Made by a program: the position numbers and the translations under genes. Shown piece after piece: positions 37,803 through 49,132 of a stretch of 64,000 nt of DNA. The stretch's first letter is position 1; the number at the start of each line of letters is the position of its first letter. The notes under the pieces were generated by a model. It saw only the letters and a list, made by a program, of their open reading frames with translations, was not told where the DNA came from and ran no database searches. Source of the stretch: Mycolicibacterium wolinskyi (GTDB lineage Bacteria > Actinomycetota > Actinomycetes > Mycobacteriales > Mycobacteriaceae); the NCBI RefSeq assembly GCF_002101965.1, contig NZ_LQQA01000006.1, forward strand, positions 310,001-374,000, given 5' to 3'.

Positions 37803-38669
37803 TCAGTCACCTTCGCCCGCGAGCGCGAAGCGGCCGTCGGCGGTCTGCTCCACCAGGCCGTCGACGAGCAGTGAGTCCAGCGCGCGGTCGCGTTGTGCCG
37901 GATCGGTCAGCCAGGCCACGTCGAGCTGGGCACGGGTGACCGGAGAGCTGTTGTCGCGCAACACGTCCAGCAGCTTGCCGCGCACCTGGCGATCGGTACC
38001 CGCATACCGCTGCACCCGGCGGACGACGGTGCCTGCCGGGTAACCGGACGAACGCCACTGGCACCGGCTCAACGGGCACAGTCCGCAGCGCGGCGCCCGT
38101 GCGGTGCACACGGTCGCGCCCAGCTCCATGAGCGCCGCCGAGAACGTCGGCGCGGTGGCGTCGTCGGGCAGAAGTGCGGCGACGTCGTCAAGATCACGCA
38201 CGCTCGCGGCGGAGTCCGCCCGGCCGTGCACCGCCCGGGCCACCACCCGGCGCACGTTGGTGTCGACGACGGGGACGCTCGCGCCATAGGCGAAGCAGGC
38301 CACCGCGCGTGCCGTGTAGGCGCCGATGCCCGGCAGCGTCAGCAGTGTCTCGACGTCCGAAGGCACGACGTCGCCGTGCTCGGCGGAGATCACCACGGCG
38401 CATTCGTGCAACCGTTTGGCGCGACGCGGATAGCCGAGTTTGCCCCAGGCGCGCAGCACCTCGGCCGAACCCGCGGCGGCGGTCGCCGACGGCGTCGGCC
38501 ACCGGTCGATCCAGGCCAGCCAGATCGGCTCGACGCGGGCGACCGGGGTCTGCTGCAACATGAATTCGCTCACAAGAATCTGCCAGGCCGAGACGCCGGG
38601 CCTGCGCCACGGCAGGTCACGCTGGGCGTGGGCATACCAGCGCACGAGTTCACCGGAGTCGATGCTCAT
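37803..38669 (-). CDS. mutY: A/G-specific adenine glycosylase
   Basis: Base-excision repair enzyme removing adenine opposite 8-oxoguanine. The 288-residue protein has the helix-hairpin-helix LPGIGAYTARAVACFAYG followed by the catalytic aspartate in VVDTNVRRV, the catalytic glutamate in VSEFMLQQTP and a Fe-S cluster loop C-x6-C-x2-C-x4-C (CTARAPRCGLCPLSRC). The ATG at 38669 has GAGGTG just upstream. An alternative ATG at 38696 would add nine residues (PDILPEVP-), resembling the annotated M. tuberculosis start, and would overlap the canB start codon. Confidence 0.93.
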   Translation of the reverse strand: MSIDSGELVRWYAHAQRDLPWRRPGVSAWQILVSEFMLQQTPVARVEPIWLAWIDRWPTPSATAAAGSAEVLRAWGKLGYPRRAKRLHECAVVISAEHGDVVPSDVETLLTLPGIGAYTARAVACFAYGASVPVVDTNVRRVVARAVHGRADSAASVRDLDDVAALLPDDATAPTFSAALMELGATVCTARAPRCGLCPLSRCQWRSSGYPAGTVVRRVQRYAGTDRQVRGKLLDVLRDNSSPVTRAQLDVAWLTDPAQRDRALDSLLVDGLVEQTADGRFALAGEGD

Positions 38670-38694
38670 CGGCACCTCAGGCAGAATGTCAGGC

Positions 38695-39315
38695 ATGCCC
38701 AACTCGAATCCGGTATCCGCGTGGAAGGCACTCAAGGACGGTAACGCCCGCTTCGTGGCAGGCGAACCGCAGCATCCCAGCCAGGACATCGCGCGTCGGG
38801 CCAGCCTGACGCACGCACAGAAGCCCACCGCTGTGGTGTTCGGCTGCGGCGACAGCCGAGTGGCCGCCGAGATTCTGTTCGACCAGGGCCTTGGCGACAT
38901 GTTCGTGGTGCGCACCGCGGGCCACGTGATCGACAACGCGGTACTGGGCTCGATCGAATACGCGGTGTCGATCCTCGAAGTGCCGCTGATCGTCGTGCTG
39001 GGCCACGACAGCTGCGGCGCGGTCAAGGCCGCCATCAACGCACTCGACGACGGCCAGGTGCCCGGCGGCTATGTCCGCGACATCGTTGAGCGCGTGACAC
39101 CGTCGATCCTGATGGGCCGGCACGCCGGTATCAGCCGCGTCGACGAATTCGAGGCCTGGCACGTCAAGGAGACGGTCTCGCAGCTCCAGATGCGCTCGGC
39201 CGCGATCGCCCATGGCCTCGCCGCGGGCACTCAGGCCATCGTCGGCGCGACCTATCATCTCGCCGACGGCCGGGTCGAGTTGCGCAGCCATCTGGGCGAT
39301 ATCGGCGAGGCCTGA
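38695..39315 (+). CDS. canB: Beta-class carbonic anhydrase
   Basis: Interconverts carbon dioxide and bicarbonate. The 206-residue protein has the zinc-site motif C-G-D-S-R (VFGCGDSRVAAE), the H-x2-C pair in LGHDSCGAVKA and the FVVRTAGHVID segment, and matches Rv3588c in length and start (MPN-NPV-AWKALK). It is divergent from mutY with at most 25 bp between starts. The ATG at 38695 is the only start that fits the family. Confidence 0.95.
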   Translation: MPNSNPVSAWKALKDGNARFVAGEPQHPSQDIARRASLTHAQKPTAVVFGCGDSRVAAEILFDQGLGDMFVVRTAGHVIDNAVLGSIEYAVSILEVPLIVVLGHDSCGAVKAAINALDDGQVPGGYVRDIVERVTPSILMGRHAGISRVDEFEAWHVKETVSQLQMRSAAIAHGLAAGTQAIVGATYHLADGRVELRSHLGDIGEA

Positions 39316-39377
39316 CGCAAAGCTCACCGCCGACACGCCGGGGCGCCTGGGCCGAGTAGGGATGACCTGGGCTTACC

Positions 39378-40157
39378 GTGAAAGTCGTGTTGGATCTCGA
39401 ACCTCAGGGCCCCCTGCCCCCGGAGATTTACCGGCGGCGCAGGGCGCTGGCTATCGGACTCGCGGTAGTCGTCATCGGGGTCATCGCCGCGATCGTCGCG
39501 GTGATCGTCACCAGCAGCTCGGGCGCCGAGACCAAATCCGCCGACCAGCCGACCGCGACGGCCGCCCCGCCGACTCCGCTGCCCGGTGAGAACCCCGAAG
39601 TCAAAACTCCGGTGGTGCCGCCCGCGCAGCAGGCGCCGCCGCCCACGCCCACGCCGACCGCCGCGGTGACGCCGCCGCCGGTGCTCAAAGAGGGCGACGA
39701 TTGCCCCGATTCGACGCTGGCGGTCAAGGGCATCACCAGCCAGCCCGAGTACGTGGTCGGTGATCAGCCGAAGTTCACCATGGTGGTCACCAACATCGGC
39801 CTGGTCGCGTGCCAGCGCGACGTCGGCGCCGCGGTGCTCGCCGCCTACGTCTACTCGCTGGACAACACACGGCTCTGGTCGAACCTGGACTGCGCGCCGT
39901 CCAACGAAACCCTGGTGAAGACTTTCAACCCCGGCGAGCAGGTCACGACGGAGGTGACCTGGACCGGGATGGGTTCGGCGCCGCAGTGCCCGCTCCCGCG
40001 GCAGGCGATCGGGCCGGGCACCTACAACCTGATCGTGCAGCTGGGCAACCTCAGATCGGCGTCGGTGCCGTTCATATTGGCGCAGCCGAATCCACAGCAG
40101 CCCGCGCCGCCGCCGGCCGACGCGCCTGCCGTGGAAGCGCCCGTCCCCGGTAACTGA
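39378..40157 (+). CDS. Conserved membrane-anchored protein (Rv3587c family)
   Basis: A 259-residue protein with a short cytoplasmic start, one membrane segment (about residues 24-46), a Pro/Thr-rich spacer and an extracytoplasmic beta-rich domain (about 108-235) with paired cysteines (DDCPDS, LVACQRD, LDCAPSN, PQCPLP). The C-terminus is again proline-rich. The domain resembles a small Ig-like fold (VTNIGL, TEVTWTG), which is inference. Function unknown. The order canB - this gene - disA is conserved in M. tuberculosis. It converges on disA with 6 bp between stops. Confidence 0.82.
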   Translation: MKVVLDLEPQGPLPPEIYRRRRALAIGLAVVVIGVIAAIVAVIVTSSSGAETKSADQPTATAAPPTPLPGENPEVKTPVVPPAQQAPPPTPTPTAAVTPPPVLKEGDDCPDSTLAVKGITSQPEYVVGDQPKFTMVVTNIGLVACQRDVGAAVLAAYVYSLDNTRLWSNLDCAPSNETLVKTFNPGEQVTTEVTWTGMGSAPQCPLPRQAIGPGTYNLIVQLGNLRSASVPFILAQPNPQQPAPPPADAPAVEAPVPGN

Positions 40158-40163
40158 GCAGGC

Positions 40164-41282
40164 TCAGGCCAACCGGTCGGCGATCGTCGACTCGGCCAGC
40201 AGCGACAGCCCTTCTCGAATATGGCGGGCCCACATGGACCCGATGCCTTCGACCGACTGCAGATCGTCGGCGCTGGCCGCCAGCAGACCCTGCAGCGATC
40301 CGAACGAGCGCACCAGCAGGTCCACGTGCGCGAACTGCAGCCGCGATATGCCCGCCATCGCGCGGTAGCCGCGCGAGCTCATCGCCGAATCCTGCGCCTC
40401 GGCCGTCGACGGGTATCCGAAAACCCTTGCGAGCGTGGTGAAGTCGAGTAGTTCGTTGTCGGTGAGCGCGTCAAGCTCGTCGAGAGTGGTGCTCACCTGG
40501 GCCGCGGTCGGTGGATCCGGGTTCGCGTGATAGTCGCGGACGATGAGCTCACGTGCGGTGTCGTTGTCGCCGACCAACTCATCGAGTTGAAGCTTGAGCT
40601 GGCGGCCGTCGGTGCCGAGCTCGACCACGTCGGCGTCGATCTCGAGGCTGATCCGCCGCACCATCTCCAGCCGCTGCACCACCGTCATGACGTCGCGCAG
40701 CGTCACGAAGTCCTCGATCTCGGCGGTCGAGAGCTGCCGGCTCACCTCGTCGAGGCGGCCCTTGTAGCGTTCCAGGGTCGCGATGGTTTGGTTGGCCCGC
40801 GACAGGATGGTCGCCGAATCCGGCACCACGTGGCGTTCGCCCGCCACGTACACCGTCACGATGCTCATCGAGTGGCTCACCGAGATCACCGGATAGCCGG
40901 TCTGGATGGCCGTGCGCTCGGCCGAGCGGTGCCGCGTGCCGGACTCGTCGGTCGGGATCGACGGATCGGGCACGAGCTGGACGTTGGCCCGCACGATGCG
41001 GCTGCCGTCACTGGACAGTACGACCGCGCCGTCCATCTTCGACAGCTCACGCAGCCGGGTGGGGGCGTAGCGCACGTCGAGGACGAAGCCGCCGTCGCAG
41101 ATGGCCTCGACACTGTCGTCATAGCCCAGCACGATCAGTGCGCCGGTCTTACCGCGCAGGATGCGTTCGAGCCCATCGCGCAGCGGCGTGCCAGGGGCGA
41201 GCCGGCCGAGCGTTTCGCGCAACGTCGGCCGGGCCAGGTGCACGACGTTGCGCCCGGTTCTGCCGCCGGACTTCACGGCCAT
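40164..41282 (-). CDS. disA: Diadenylate cyclase DisA
   Basis: Makes the second messenger c-di-AMP from two ATP and scans DNA for damage. The 372-residue protein has the N-terminal DAC domain with DGA (KMDGAVVL) and RHR ([10 protein letters not shown]) motifs, a helical linker, and a C-terminal helix-hairpin-helix DNA-binding domain ([19 protein letters not shown]). It is slightly longer than the M. tuberculosis protein because of an N-terminal extension ([12 protein letters not shown]). AGGAGGGCAG precedes the ATG. It follows radA by 21 bp; in mycobacteria RadA is reported to bind and restrain DisA, so joint expression makes sense. Confidence 0.96.
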   Translation of the reverse strand: MAVKSGGRTGRNVVHLARPTLRETLGRLAPGTPLRDGLERILRGKTGALIVLGYDDSVEAICDGGFVLDVRYAPTRLRELSKMDGAVVLSSDGSRIVRANVQLVPDPSIPTDESGTRHRSAERTAIQTGYPVISVSHSMSIVTVYVAGERHVVPDSATILSRANQTIATLERYKGRLDEVSRQLSTAEIEDFVTLRDVMTVVQRLEMVRRISLEIDADVVELGTDGRQLKLQLDELVGDNDTARELIVRDYHANPDPPTAAQVSTTLDELDALTDNELLDFTTLARVFGYPSTAEAQDSAMSSRGYRAMAGISRLQFAHVDLLVRSFGSLQGLLAASADDLQSVEGIGSMWARHIREGLSLLAESTIADRLA

Positions 41283-41303
41283 CTGCCCTCCTATTGTCGG
41301 CCG

Positions 41304-42695
41304 CTATTTGGCGCCATCCTCTCCGATGTCCTTGAGCGCCCGCAACGCCGCCCTGATGTTGTCGACCGTGATGGCCCGCAGCCCCTTGGGTACGGAGTTA
41401 ATTCCGGGCGGCACCACGGCGACGTTGAAGCCCAGCCGGGCGGCCTCGGTGAGCCGGCGTTCCATGCCGGTGACGCGGCGCAGATCGCCTGCCAGTCCGA
41501 CCTCGCCGATCGCCACCGCGTTCATCGGAAGGGCGATGCCGAGGTAGGCCGACCCGATGGCCAAGGCCACCGCCAGATCCGCCGACGCATCGGTGAGCCG
41601 CATACCGCCGACGGTGGACAGGTAGAGGTCGTTGCCACCGATCGGCAAACCACACCGGGTTTGCAGCACCGCGCCGATCATCGCCGCGCGCGCCGAGTCG
41701 ATACCGCTGACCGCGCGGCGCGGCGGGCCGGCCGGCGCCGCCACGAGCGCCTGCACCTCGCCGATCATGGGGCGCTTGCCGTCCAGTGTCACGGTCACCG
41801 CCGTTCCGGGGACGGGCGCGGTCCGCTGGTCCAAGAACAGTCCCGACGGATCGCTGACGCACTCGATCCCGTTGTCGTGCAACTGAAAACACCCGACCTC
41901 GTCGGCCGCGCCGAAGCGGTTCTTGACCCCGCGCACCATTCGCAGGCTCGACGTGTGGTCGCCCTCGAAGTGGAGTACGACGTCGACCAGATGCTCAAGC
42001 GACCGGGGACCGGCTATCGCGCCGTCCTTGGTGACATGGCCGACCAGGATCATGGCCACCGCCGGATCTCCGGTGGCCATCTTGGCGTAGGCCGTTAGCG
42101 CCGTCGTCACCGCACGCACCTGCGTGACCCCGCCCGTCACCCCGTCGGCCTCGGTGGTGGACATGGTCTGTACCGAGTCGACCACCACCAGGCTGGGCCG
42201 GACCTCGTCGATGTGGCCGAGCGCGATCTGCAGGTCGGATTCGCCGGCCAGATAAACGTTGTCGTGGGTGCAGTGGGTGCGCTCGGCGCGCAGCCGGATC
42301 TGGCCCGCCGACTCCTCGCCGGACAGATAGAGCGCGCGCCTGCCGGTGTGCGCCCAACGATTGGCGACCTCGAGCAGCAGCGTGGATTTACCGACCCCCG
42401 GATCGCCCGCCAACAGCGTGACCGAGCCCGCGACGAGCCCGCCGCCGAGCACGCGGTCGAGTTCGCTGACACCGGTGGAGTAGTGCCGGGTGACGCCGGG
42501 ATCGATGGACGTGATCGGGACGGCGGGAGAGTTCGGGGCGACCGACCGCCGGACCGAACCGCCGACCGAGGACAGCACGGCTACCTCGTCGACGGTTCCC
42601 CAGGTGCCGCAGTTGGAGCAGCGGCCGACCCACTTGGGCGTGACGTGCTGGCACTCCGAGCAGCGGTACTGCGAACGTACTTTCGAACCGGCCAC
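41304..42695 (-). CDS. radA: DNA repair protein RadA
   Basis: RecA-related branch-migration ATPase involved in recombinational repair. The 463-residue protein starts with a C4 zinc finger (C-x2-C...C-x2-C in [20 protein letters not shown]). The RecA-like core has Walker [11 protein letters not shown], Walker [10 protein letters not shown] and the RadA-specific KNRFG motif, and the C-terminal part is Lon-protease-like ([13 protein letters not shown]). The GTG at 42695 has no ribosome binding site but TACTGT six bases upstream, indicating a leaderless mRNA. It is cotranscribed with disA. Confidence 0.95.
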   Translation of the reverse strand: MAGSKVRSQYRCSECQHVTPKWVGRCSNCGTWGTVDEVAVLSSVGGSVRRSVAPNSPAVPITSIDPGVTRHYSTGVSELDRVLGGGLVAGSVTLLAGDPGVGKSTLLLEVANRWAHTGRRALYLSGEESAGQIRLRAERTHCTHDNVYLAGESDLQIALGHIDEVRPSLVVVDSVQTMSTTEADGVTGGVTQVRAVTTALTAYAKMATGDPAVAMILVGHVTKDGAIAGPRSLEHLVDVVLHFEGDHTSSLRMVRGVKNRFGAADEVGCFQLHDNGIECVSDPSGLFLDQRTAPVPGTAVTVTLDGKRPMIGEVQALVAAPAGPPRRAVSGIDSARAAMIGAVLQTRCGLPIGGNDLYLSTVGGMRLTDASADLAVALAIGSAYLGIALPMNAVAIGEVGLAGDLRRVTGMERRLTEAARLGFNVAVVPPGINSVPKGLRAITVDNIRAALRALKDIGEDGAK

Positions 42696-42701
42696 GCAGT
42701 G

Positions 42702-42707
42702 ACAGTA
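42702..42707 (-). promoter_or_regulatory. -10 element of a leaderless radA-disA promoter
   Basis: Read on the minus strand, TACTGT (fits TANNNT) is followed by exactly six bases (CACTGC) and then the radA GTG, the spacing expected when the start codon is the first transcribed base. No ribosome binding site is present. Confidence 0.5.
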
Positions 42708-42749
42708 TCGGCTGGCACCGACACTTCCGGTCAGGACACCCGGTGCGGC

Positions 42750-43334
42750 CTAGTGGTGGCCGCCCGCCTCGCCGCCTTCGGCTTCCTGCGTCTCGCCGGT
42801 CTGGTCGCGGCGCGGCTCGTTGCCCGCCGAGATCGGCACGGCGACAGTGGTTTTACCGTTCTCGAAGTTGAACGTGAAGTCGTAGAGCAGACCGTTGGTG
42901 ATCGGCTTCGTGAGCGAAACCTCGGCCGTGACGGCGTCGGCGGACTCGGCCTCCTCGACCGGAGCGAGCTGCCCGTCGGGTTCGCCGACCAGGAGCACAC
43001 CGCTCGCCGGGACCGTGCTGTCGCCCGAGAGGGTCACGTCACCGACATCCGACGTGATCGACACCAGCTTGTTGTCGGCTTCGGGCGAGTCGTTGACCGC
43101 CACGAACAGCAGCTCGACCGCCGAGCCCGGCTCGACGTAGTCACCCTGCTGCGGCGCGCGCAGGTGCACGTTACGCAGCGAGACCTCACCGGCCTGGGCG
43201 TTGACGCCGTTGACCGCGGGCTCCTGCGTGGCTGTCTGGGAGACCTGCCCGGCACCACATGCGGTGAGTGCCACGGCGGCGGCCAGGCCGCACGCGGCCA
43301 AACCGGCCGAGGCGCGGAATGTCAAGCGGTTCAC
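42750..43334 (-). CDS. lpqE: Lipoprotein LpqE
   Basis: A 194-residue exported lipoprotein. Residues 1-26 are a signal peptide with lipobox ALTAC. The mature part is beta-rich ([32 protein letters not shown]) and resembles the copper-chaperone-like DUF461 fold, but without an obvious H-M-x-M copper site. The C-terminus is Glu/Gly-rich and ends in two histidines. It matches M. tuberculosis LpqE (Rv3584). Function unknown. It lies between radA and the divergent carD. Confidence 0.86.
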   Translation of the reverse strand: MNRLTFRASAGLAACGLAAAVALTACGAGQVSQTATQEPAVNGVNAQAGEVSLRNVHLRAPQQGDYVEPGSAVELLFVAVNDSPEADNKLVSITSDVGDVTLSGDSTVPASGVLLVGEPDGQLAPVEEAESADAVTAEVSLTKPITNGLLYDFTFNFENGKTTVAVPISAGNEPRRDQTGETQEAEGGEAGGHH

Positions 43335-44108
<774 letters not shown>

Positions 44109-44114
44109 CACGCT

Positions 44115-44780
44115 GTGGCAACGGTTGCCGTCGTCCCGGCTGCCGGCTCTGGTGAGCGGCTCGGCGCGGGGCGACCGAAAGCATTCGTCAAATTGGGGGG
44201 GTCGCCCCTGCTGGAGCACGCCCTTGCGGGGCTTCGTGCTTCCGGGGTGATCGATCGGGTCGTGGTTGCGGTACCGCCCGCACTCACCGACGAGTCGAAG
44301 CTCGTGTTCGGCGGCGACGCCGAGATCGTCGCGGGCGGTGCCGACCGGACCGCGTCCGTTGGGCTCGCGCTGGAAGCCGCCGGCGAGGCCGAATTCATCC
44401 TGGTGCATGACGCCGCGAGAGCGTTGACGCCGCCCGCCCTGATCGCCCGCGTCGTGCAGGCGCTGCGGGACGGGCATGCGGCGGTGGTTCCCGGCTTGCC
44501 GCTGGCCGACACCATCAAAGCGGTCGACGCCAACGGTGCGGTGCTGGGCACGCCGGAACGCGCCGGTTTGCGTGCCATACAGACACCGCAGGGCTTCCAC
44601 GCCGACGTGCTGCGCCGCGCCTACGGGCGGGCGGGCGCGGGCGGCGTGACCGACGACGCCTCCCTCGTCGAGCAGATCGGTACACCCGTGCAAATCGTGG
44701 ACGGGGACCCGCTCGCCTTCAAGATCACCACTCCGATGGACCTGCTGCTCGCCGAAGCAGTGCTGGCCCGCGACACGTGA
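44115..44780 (+). CDS. ispD: 2-C-methyl-D-erythritol 4-phosphate cytidylyltransferase
   Basis: Third step of the MEP isoprenoid pathway, coupling CTP to methylerythritol phosphate. The 221-residue protein has the nucleotide-binding loop [19 protein letters not shown], the [13 protein letters not shown] metal-binding segment, and [10 protein letters not shown] with [12 protein letters not shown], all typical of IspD. The GTG at 44115 follows the carD stop by 6 bp. Its TGA overlaps the ispF start. Confidence 0.95.
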   Translation: MATVAVVPAAGSGERLGAGRPKAFVKLGGSPLLEHALAGLRASGVIDRVVVAVPPALTDESKLVFGGDAEIVAGGADRTASVGLALEAAGEAEFILVHDAARALTPPALIARVVQALRDGHAAVVPGLPLADTIKAVDANGAVLGTPERAGLRAIQTPQGFHADVLRRAYGRAGAGGVTDDASLVEQIGTPVQIVDGDPLAFKITTPMDLLLAEAVLARDT

Positions 44781-45253
44781 TGCTGCCGAGGGTCGGGCTG
44801 GGAACCGACGTCCATCCGATCGAGGCGGGCCGGCCGTGCTGGCTGCTGTGCCTGCACTTCGACGACGCCGACGGCTGCGCGGGCCATTCCGACGGCGATG
44901 TCGCCGCGCACGCCCTGTGTGACGCCTTGCTGAGCGCGGCCGGGCTCGGCGATCTCGGCACGGTGTTCGGCACCGGGCGCCCGGAATGGCATGGCGTCAG
45001 CGGCGCCGACATGCTGCGGCACGTGCACGGATTGCTCCAGTCGGCCGGCTACCGCGTCGGCAACGCCGCGGTTCAGGTCATCGGCAACCGGCCGAAGATC
45101 GGGCCGCGCCGCGAGGAGGCGCAGCGCGTGCTTTCGGAGTTGGTGGGCGCGCCGGTCTCGGTGTCGGCGACCACCACCGACGGTCTCGGGTTGACCGGTC
45201 GGGGCGAAGGATTGGCCGCCATCGCGACCGCTTTGGTAATTCCCGCTGAATAG
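44780..45253 (+). CDS. ispF: 2-C-methyl-D-erythritol 2,4-cyclodiphosphate synthase
   Basis: Cyclises the CDP-methylerythritol phosphate product with release of CMP. The 157-residue protein has the zinc site D-V-H (GLGTDVHPI) and [17 protein letters not shown], plus the C-terminal [24 protein letters not shown] signature. ATG 44780 overlaps the ispD stop (TGATG); a GTG at 44777 directly before it would add one residue. Adjacent ispD and ispF encode non-consecutive steps, the usual bacterial arrangement. Confidence 0.95.
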   Translation: MLPRVGLGTDVHPIEAGRPCWLLCLHFDDADGCAGHSDGDVAAHALCDALLSAAGLGDLGTVFGTGRPEWHGVSGADMLRHVHGLLQSAGYRVGNAAVQVIGNRPKIGPRREEAQRVLSELVGAPVSVSATTTDGLGLTGRGEGLAAIATALVIPAE

Positions 45254-45298
45254 CCCGGTAAGCTGGCCCGTCGTGAGCGGAGCGAACGGTCGGCCAGA

Positions 45299-46705
45299 GT
45301 GACCGACACCGACCTACGTCTCTACGACACCATGACGGGTGCCGTACGTGATTTCGTGCCGTTGCGGCCAGGGCACGCCTCGATCTACCTGTGCGGCGCG
45401 ACCGTGCAGGGTCTGCCGCATATCGGTCACGTCCGTAGCGGCGTCGCCTTCGATGTGCTGCGCCGCTGGCTGACCGCCAACGGCTACGACGTCGCGTTCA
45501 TCCGCAACGTCACCGACATCGACGACAAGATTCTCAACAAGGCCGCCGATGCGGGCCGTCCGTGGTGGGAGTGGGCCGCGACCTACGAACGCGCCTTCAC
45601 AGCCGCCTACGAGGCGCTGGGGGTGCTGCCACCGTCGGCTGAGCCCCGCGCCACCGGGCACATCACCCAGATGGTCGAGCTCATCGAACGACTCATCGAC
45701 AAGGGCCACGCCTACGCCGCGGGCGGCGACGTGTACTTCGACGTGCTCAGCCTGCCCGATTACGGCGAACTGTCCGGACACCGGATCGACGACGTGCACC
45801 AGGGTGAAGGCGTCGCGACCGGCAAGCGGGATCAGCGCGACTTCACGCTGTGGAAGGGCGCCAAACCCGGTGAGCCGTCCTGGCCGACCCCGTGGGGCCG
45901 CGGCCGTCCCGGCTGGCACACGGAATGTGTCGCGATGTGCGAGGCCTACCTGGGCGCCGAGTTCGACATCCACGCCGGCGGCATGGACCTGGTCTTCCCG
46001 CACCACGAGAACGAGATCGCCCAGGCCCACGCGGCCGGTGACGGGTTCGCGCGGTACTGGCTGCACAACGGCTGGGTGACCATGGGCGGCGAGAAGATGA
46101 GCAAGTCGCTGGGCAATGTGCTCGCGATACCCGCTGTGCTGCAACGCGTCCGGGCCGCCGAGCTGCGGTACTACCTGGGCAGTGCGCACTACCGGTCCAT
46201 GCTGGAGTTCTCCGAGACCGCGCTGCAGGATGCGGTCAAGGCTTACACCGGCATCGAAGATTTCCTCCACCGGGTGCGCAACCGGGTCGGCAGCATCTCG
46301 GTGGGTGACTGGACGCCGAAGTTCGCGGCGGCGCTCAACGACGACCTCTCGGTGCCGATCGCGCTCGCCGAGGTGCACGCCGCGCGGGCCGAGGGCAACC
46401 GGGCGCTCGACGCGGGCGATCACGACGGCGCGATGGCGCAGGCCACCGCGATCCGGTCCATGATGGGCATCCTGGGCTGCGATCCACTCGACGAACGCTG
46501 GGAGTCGCGCGACGAGACCTCGGCCGCGCTGGCCGCCGTCGACGTCCTCGTGCAGTGGGCTCTCGCGAGCCGGACCGAAGCGCGCGCCAACCGTGACTGG
46601 GCGGCTGCCGACGCGATCCGGGACCGCCTGAAAGAGGCCGGCATCGAGGTCACCGACACCGCCGACGGCCCGCAGTGGGCCCTACTCGATCGGGATACCA
46701 AGTAA
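45299..46705 (+). CDS. cysS: Cysteinyl-tRNA synthetase
   Basis: Charges tRNA(Cys). The 468-residue class I synthetase has the HIGH motif (LPHIGHVRS), KMSKS (EKMSKSLGN) and the zinc ligands C in [10 protein letters not shown] in HTECVAM, and the histidine/glutamate in [10 protein letters not shown]. The helical C-terminal part carries the anticodon-binding elements. It is distinguished from MshC of mycothiol synthesis by the CGATVQG start and full length. The stop overlaps the rlmB ATG (TAATG). Confidence 0.96.
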   Translation: MTDTDLRLYDTMTGAVRDFVPLRPGHASIYLCGATVQGLPHIGHVRSGVAFDVLRRWLTANGYDVAFIRNVTDIDDKILNKAADAGRPWWEWAATYERAFTAAYEALGVLPPSAEPRATGHITQMVELIERLIDKGHAYAAGGDVYFDVLSLPDYGELSGHRIDDVHQGEGVATGKRDQRDFTLWKGAKPGEPSWPTPWGRGRPGWHTECVAMCEAYLGAEFDIHAGGMDLVFPHHENEIAQAHAAGDGFARYWLHNGWVTMGGEKMSKSLGNVLAIPAVLQRVRAAELRYYLGSAHYRSMLEFSETALQDAVKAYTGIEDFLHRVRNRVGSISVGDWTPKFAAALNDDLSVPIALAEVHAARAEGNRALDAGDHDGAMAQATAIRSMMGILGCDPLDERWESRDETSAALAAVDVLVQWALASRTEARANRDWAAADAIRDRLKEAGIEVTDTADGPQWALLDRDTK

Positions 46706-47646
46706 TGGCCGGAAATTCACAGCGCCGCGGCGCGATTCGTAAATCGGGAACGAAGAAAGGCCCGCCGGTCGGATCCGGCGGCGTACGTCGGCGTGGGCTC
46801 GAAGGCCGCGGCGCGACGCCGCCTGCGCACATGCGGCCGAACCATCCGGCCGCGAAGAAGGCGGCCAAGGCGGCGCGCCAACAGCAGGGCAGGCCCCGCA
46901 AGACCGATGACACCGAGTTGGTGCTCGGCCGCAACCCGGTGCTCGAGTGTCTACGGGCGAAGGTCCCGGCCACCGCGTTGTACGTCGCGCTGGGCACCGA
47001 CGCCGACGAGCGGGTCACCGAAGCCGTTCAGATCGCCGCAGACCGCGGCATCTCGATTCTTGAGGTGCCGCGCACCGATCTGGACCGGATGAGCTCGAAC
47101 GCGCTGCATCAGGGGCTCGGGCTGCAGGTGCCGCCGTACAACTACGCCCACCCCGAGGATCTGCTCTCGGCGGCCGAGGCCGACGCCACCCCCGCACTTC
47201 TGGTGGCGCTCGACAACATCTCCGATCCGCGCAACCTCGGTGCGATCGTGCGTTCGGTGGCCGCCTTCGGCGGGCACGGTGTGGTGATCCCGCAGCGCCG
47301 CTCGGCTTCGGTGACCGCGGTGGCCTGGCGCACGAGCGCGGGCGCCGCGGCCCGCACGCCGGTGGCGCGCGCCACGAATCTCACCCGGACCCTGAAGAGC
47401 TGGGCCGACGCCGGTCTGCAGATCGTCGGGCTGGACGCCGGTGGGGACACCACGCTCGACGAACTCGACGGCACGGGCCCGATGGTCGTGGTGGTCGGCT
47501 CCGAGGGCAAGGGACTCTCGCGCCTGGTCCGGGAGAACTGCGACGCGGTGGTGTCGATCCCGATGGCCGGGCCGACCGAGTCGCTCAACGCCTCGGTGGC
47601 CGCGGGCGTGGTGCTCGCCGAGATCGCGCGTCAGCGCCGCAGCTGA
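46705..47646 (+). CDS. rlmB: 23S rRNA 2'-O-ribose methyltransferase, RlmB/SpoU family
   Basis: A 313-residue SPOUT methyltransferase. A basic, disordered N-terminus ([19 protein letters not shown]) precedes an RNA-binding substrate domain (about residues 75-145; [13 protein letters not shown]). The knotted catalytic domain has motifs [35 protein letters not shown] and [20 protein letters not shown]. It should methylate the ribosomal peptidyl-transferase or related loop; the exact nucleotide is not certain. It matches Rv3579c and is coupled to cysS. Confidence 0.93.
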   Translation: MAGNSQRRGAIRKSGTKKGPPVGSGGVRRRGLEGRGATPPAHMRPNHPAAKKAAKAARQQQGRPRKTDDTELVLGRNPVLECLRAKVPATALYVALGTDADERVTEAVQIAADRGISILEVPRTDLDRMSSNALHQGLGLQVPPYNYAHPEDLLSAAEADATPALLVALDNISDPRNLGAIVRSVAAFGGHGVVIPQRRSASVTAVAWRTSAGAAARTPVARATNLTRTLKSWADAGLQIVGLDAGGDTTLDELDGTGPMVVVVGSEGKGLSRLVRENCDAVVSIPMAGPTESLNASVAAGVVLAEIARQRRS

Positions 47647-47648
47647 GA

Positions 47649-49073
47649 TCAGGCCTTGCGCGGCTTGCGCAGGGTGAAACGATCCACCGGCGTCGTCTCA
47701 CCGAACAGACCGGTCACCGCGAAATACGTTGCCTCGATCGACGTCTCACCGCCCGGCACGCCAGGATCGACATCGAACATGACGAACCCGTAGGCGTTGT
47801 CGAGGTCGCGGAACGCCGACCACGGTGCGGATTCCTCGACATATCGCGGTTTGCGTTTCTTCAGCGCGGGGTCTGGCGCCTCGACCCCGGTGAGCACGCG
47901 GCAGCGCGGTTCGGCGAAGAACATGCGGTTCGACGGTATCGAGGTACCGCCGCCACCAATCACGAGATGTACTGTGCCACCGCCGGGTTCGACCGGTATC
48001 GGGGTCAACGTGTCGGTCGGGAGCGTGCCCCGGATCGGATGTGAGCGCTCGTAGTGATGTTCATGGCCGCACACCACCAGGTCGACGCCGTAGCGGTCGA
48101 ACAGCGGCAGCCAGTTCTCGCGGATGCCGAGGTCGGCGCCGTTGGTACGGTCCGCGGTCGACACCGCCGTCTGGTGCATGCATACGACGATCCAGTCGAT
48201 GTCGGGGTCTCCGCTGCTTCGCTCCAATTCGCGCTCCAGCCAACGTCTTTGCGCGCCTCCGGAATATCCGTGGACGTAGGAGTTGCCACCGTCCTGGTAG
48301 CACACGTCGTCATTGTTGAGGCTGATCACCCGTACCGCGCCCGCGGTGAACGCGTACCACATGCCGCGCAGTTCGGCGTCGGCCCCGGAATCGGGCAGCG
48401 CGAAGTAGGTCTGATACGCGCTGTAGCCGATCGGCCCGTTGCCGAGCTCGTTCTCGTGATTGCCTGCCGCAGGCATCCACGGCCGGTAACGCGCCGAGCG
48501 CGAGTTGTTCTCGAACCAGTTGGACCACGTCCGGACGCGGTCGCCGGACAGGTTGGCGTAGCACAGATCTCCGTTGACGAGATTGAACAACGGCCGCATA
48601 CGCTCGACAGCGCTGGTGATGTCCCCGGCCGCAGGCGATCCGAGGCTGTCGCTGCCGAACGCATCGGCGACCATGGCGTCCAGCGTGGGCGTCGACTGAT
48701 CGCCGAAGCTGGTGAAGCGCAGTGCAGCCCGGCCGCGTGGCGCCGTACGCACCGTGCCCAGTTCGGGACTGGCGCCGTCGTGCACGGCCGCATAGACGTA
48801 GTCGGTGTCGGGCAGGAGGCCGGTGAGCCGGGCATGGTGGACGCGGATCTCGATGCCGGACTGTGCGTCGCGGTAGGTGACGGTCTCAGCCTCGGCGGTT
48901 TCGCCAAGGCCGTCGCTCGGGGTGCCGAACATGACCCGCGGCTTTCCGACCGCCGTGTCGGTGTGCCAGGACACCACCACCTCGGACGCGGCGTCCGCGC
49001 CGTATTGCAGATGCAGACCGCTCACGCGCGGTGCGCCGATCGTTCGTCTGCTCACGCCGGAGTTGTCGGTCAC
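47649..49073 (-). CDS. Purple acid phosphatase-like metallophosphoesterase
   Basis: A 474-residue protein with an N-terminal fibronectin-like domain (about residues 15-110; SEVVVSWHTD, LTGLLPDTDYVYA) and a calcineurin-type dimetal phosphatase core. The metal-binding motifs are F-G-D (SFGDQS), G-D-L-x-Y (NGDLCYANL), G-N-H-E (AAGNHENE), M-H (VVCMHQTA) and G-H-x-H (CGHEHHYERS). The substrate is unknown, likely phosphomonoesters. No signal peptide is visible at the GTG start although many relatives are exported. It converges on rlmB with 2 bp between stops. Confidence 0.88.
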   Translation of the reverse strand: MTDNSGVSRRTIGAPRVSGLHLQYGADAASEVVVSWHTDTAVGKPRVMFGTPSDGLGETAEAETVTYRDAQSGIEIRVHHARLTGLLPDTDYVYAAVHDGASPELGTVRTAPRGRAALRFTSFGDQSTPTLDAMVADAFGSDSLGSPAAGDITSAVERMRPLFNLVNGDLCYANLSGDRVRTWSNWFENNSRSARYRPWMPAAGNHENELGNGPIGYSAYQTYFALPDSGADAELRGMWYAFTAGAVRVISLNNDDVCYQDGGNSYVHGYSGGAQRRWLERELERSSGDPDIDWIVVCMHQTAVSTADRTNGADLGIRENWLPLFDRYGVDLVVCGHEHHYERSHPIRGTLPTDTLTPIPVEPGGGTVHLVIGGGGTSIPSNRMFFAEPRCRVLTGVEAPDPALKKRKPRYVEESAPWSAFRDLDNAYGFVMFDVDPGVPGGETSIEATYFAVTGLFGETTPVDRFTLRKPRKA

Positions 49074-49132
49074 CTGCGCCGTGCTACCCGGTCAACACGA
49101 ACGGTGCGGCACGGCCAAGTGAACAGCGTCGG

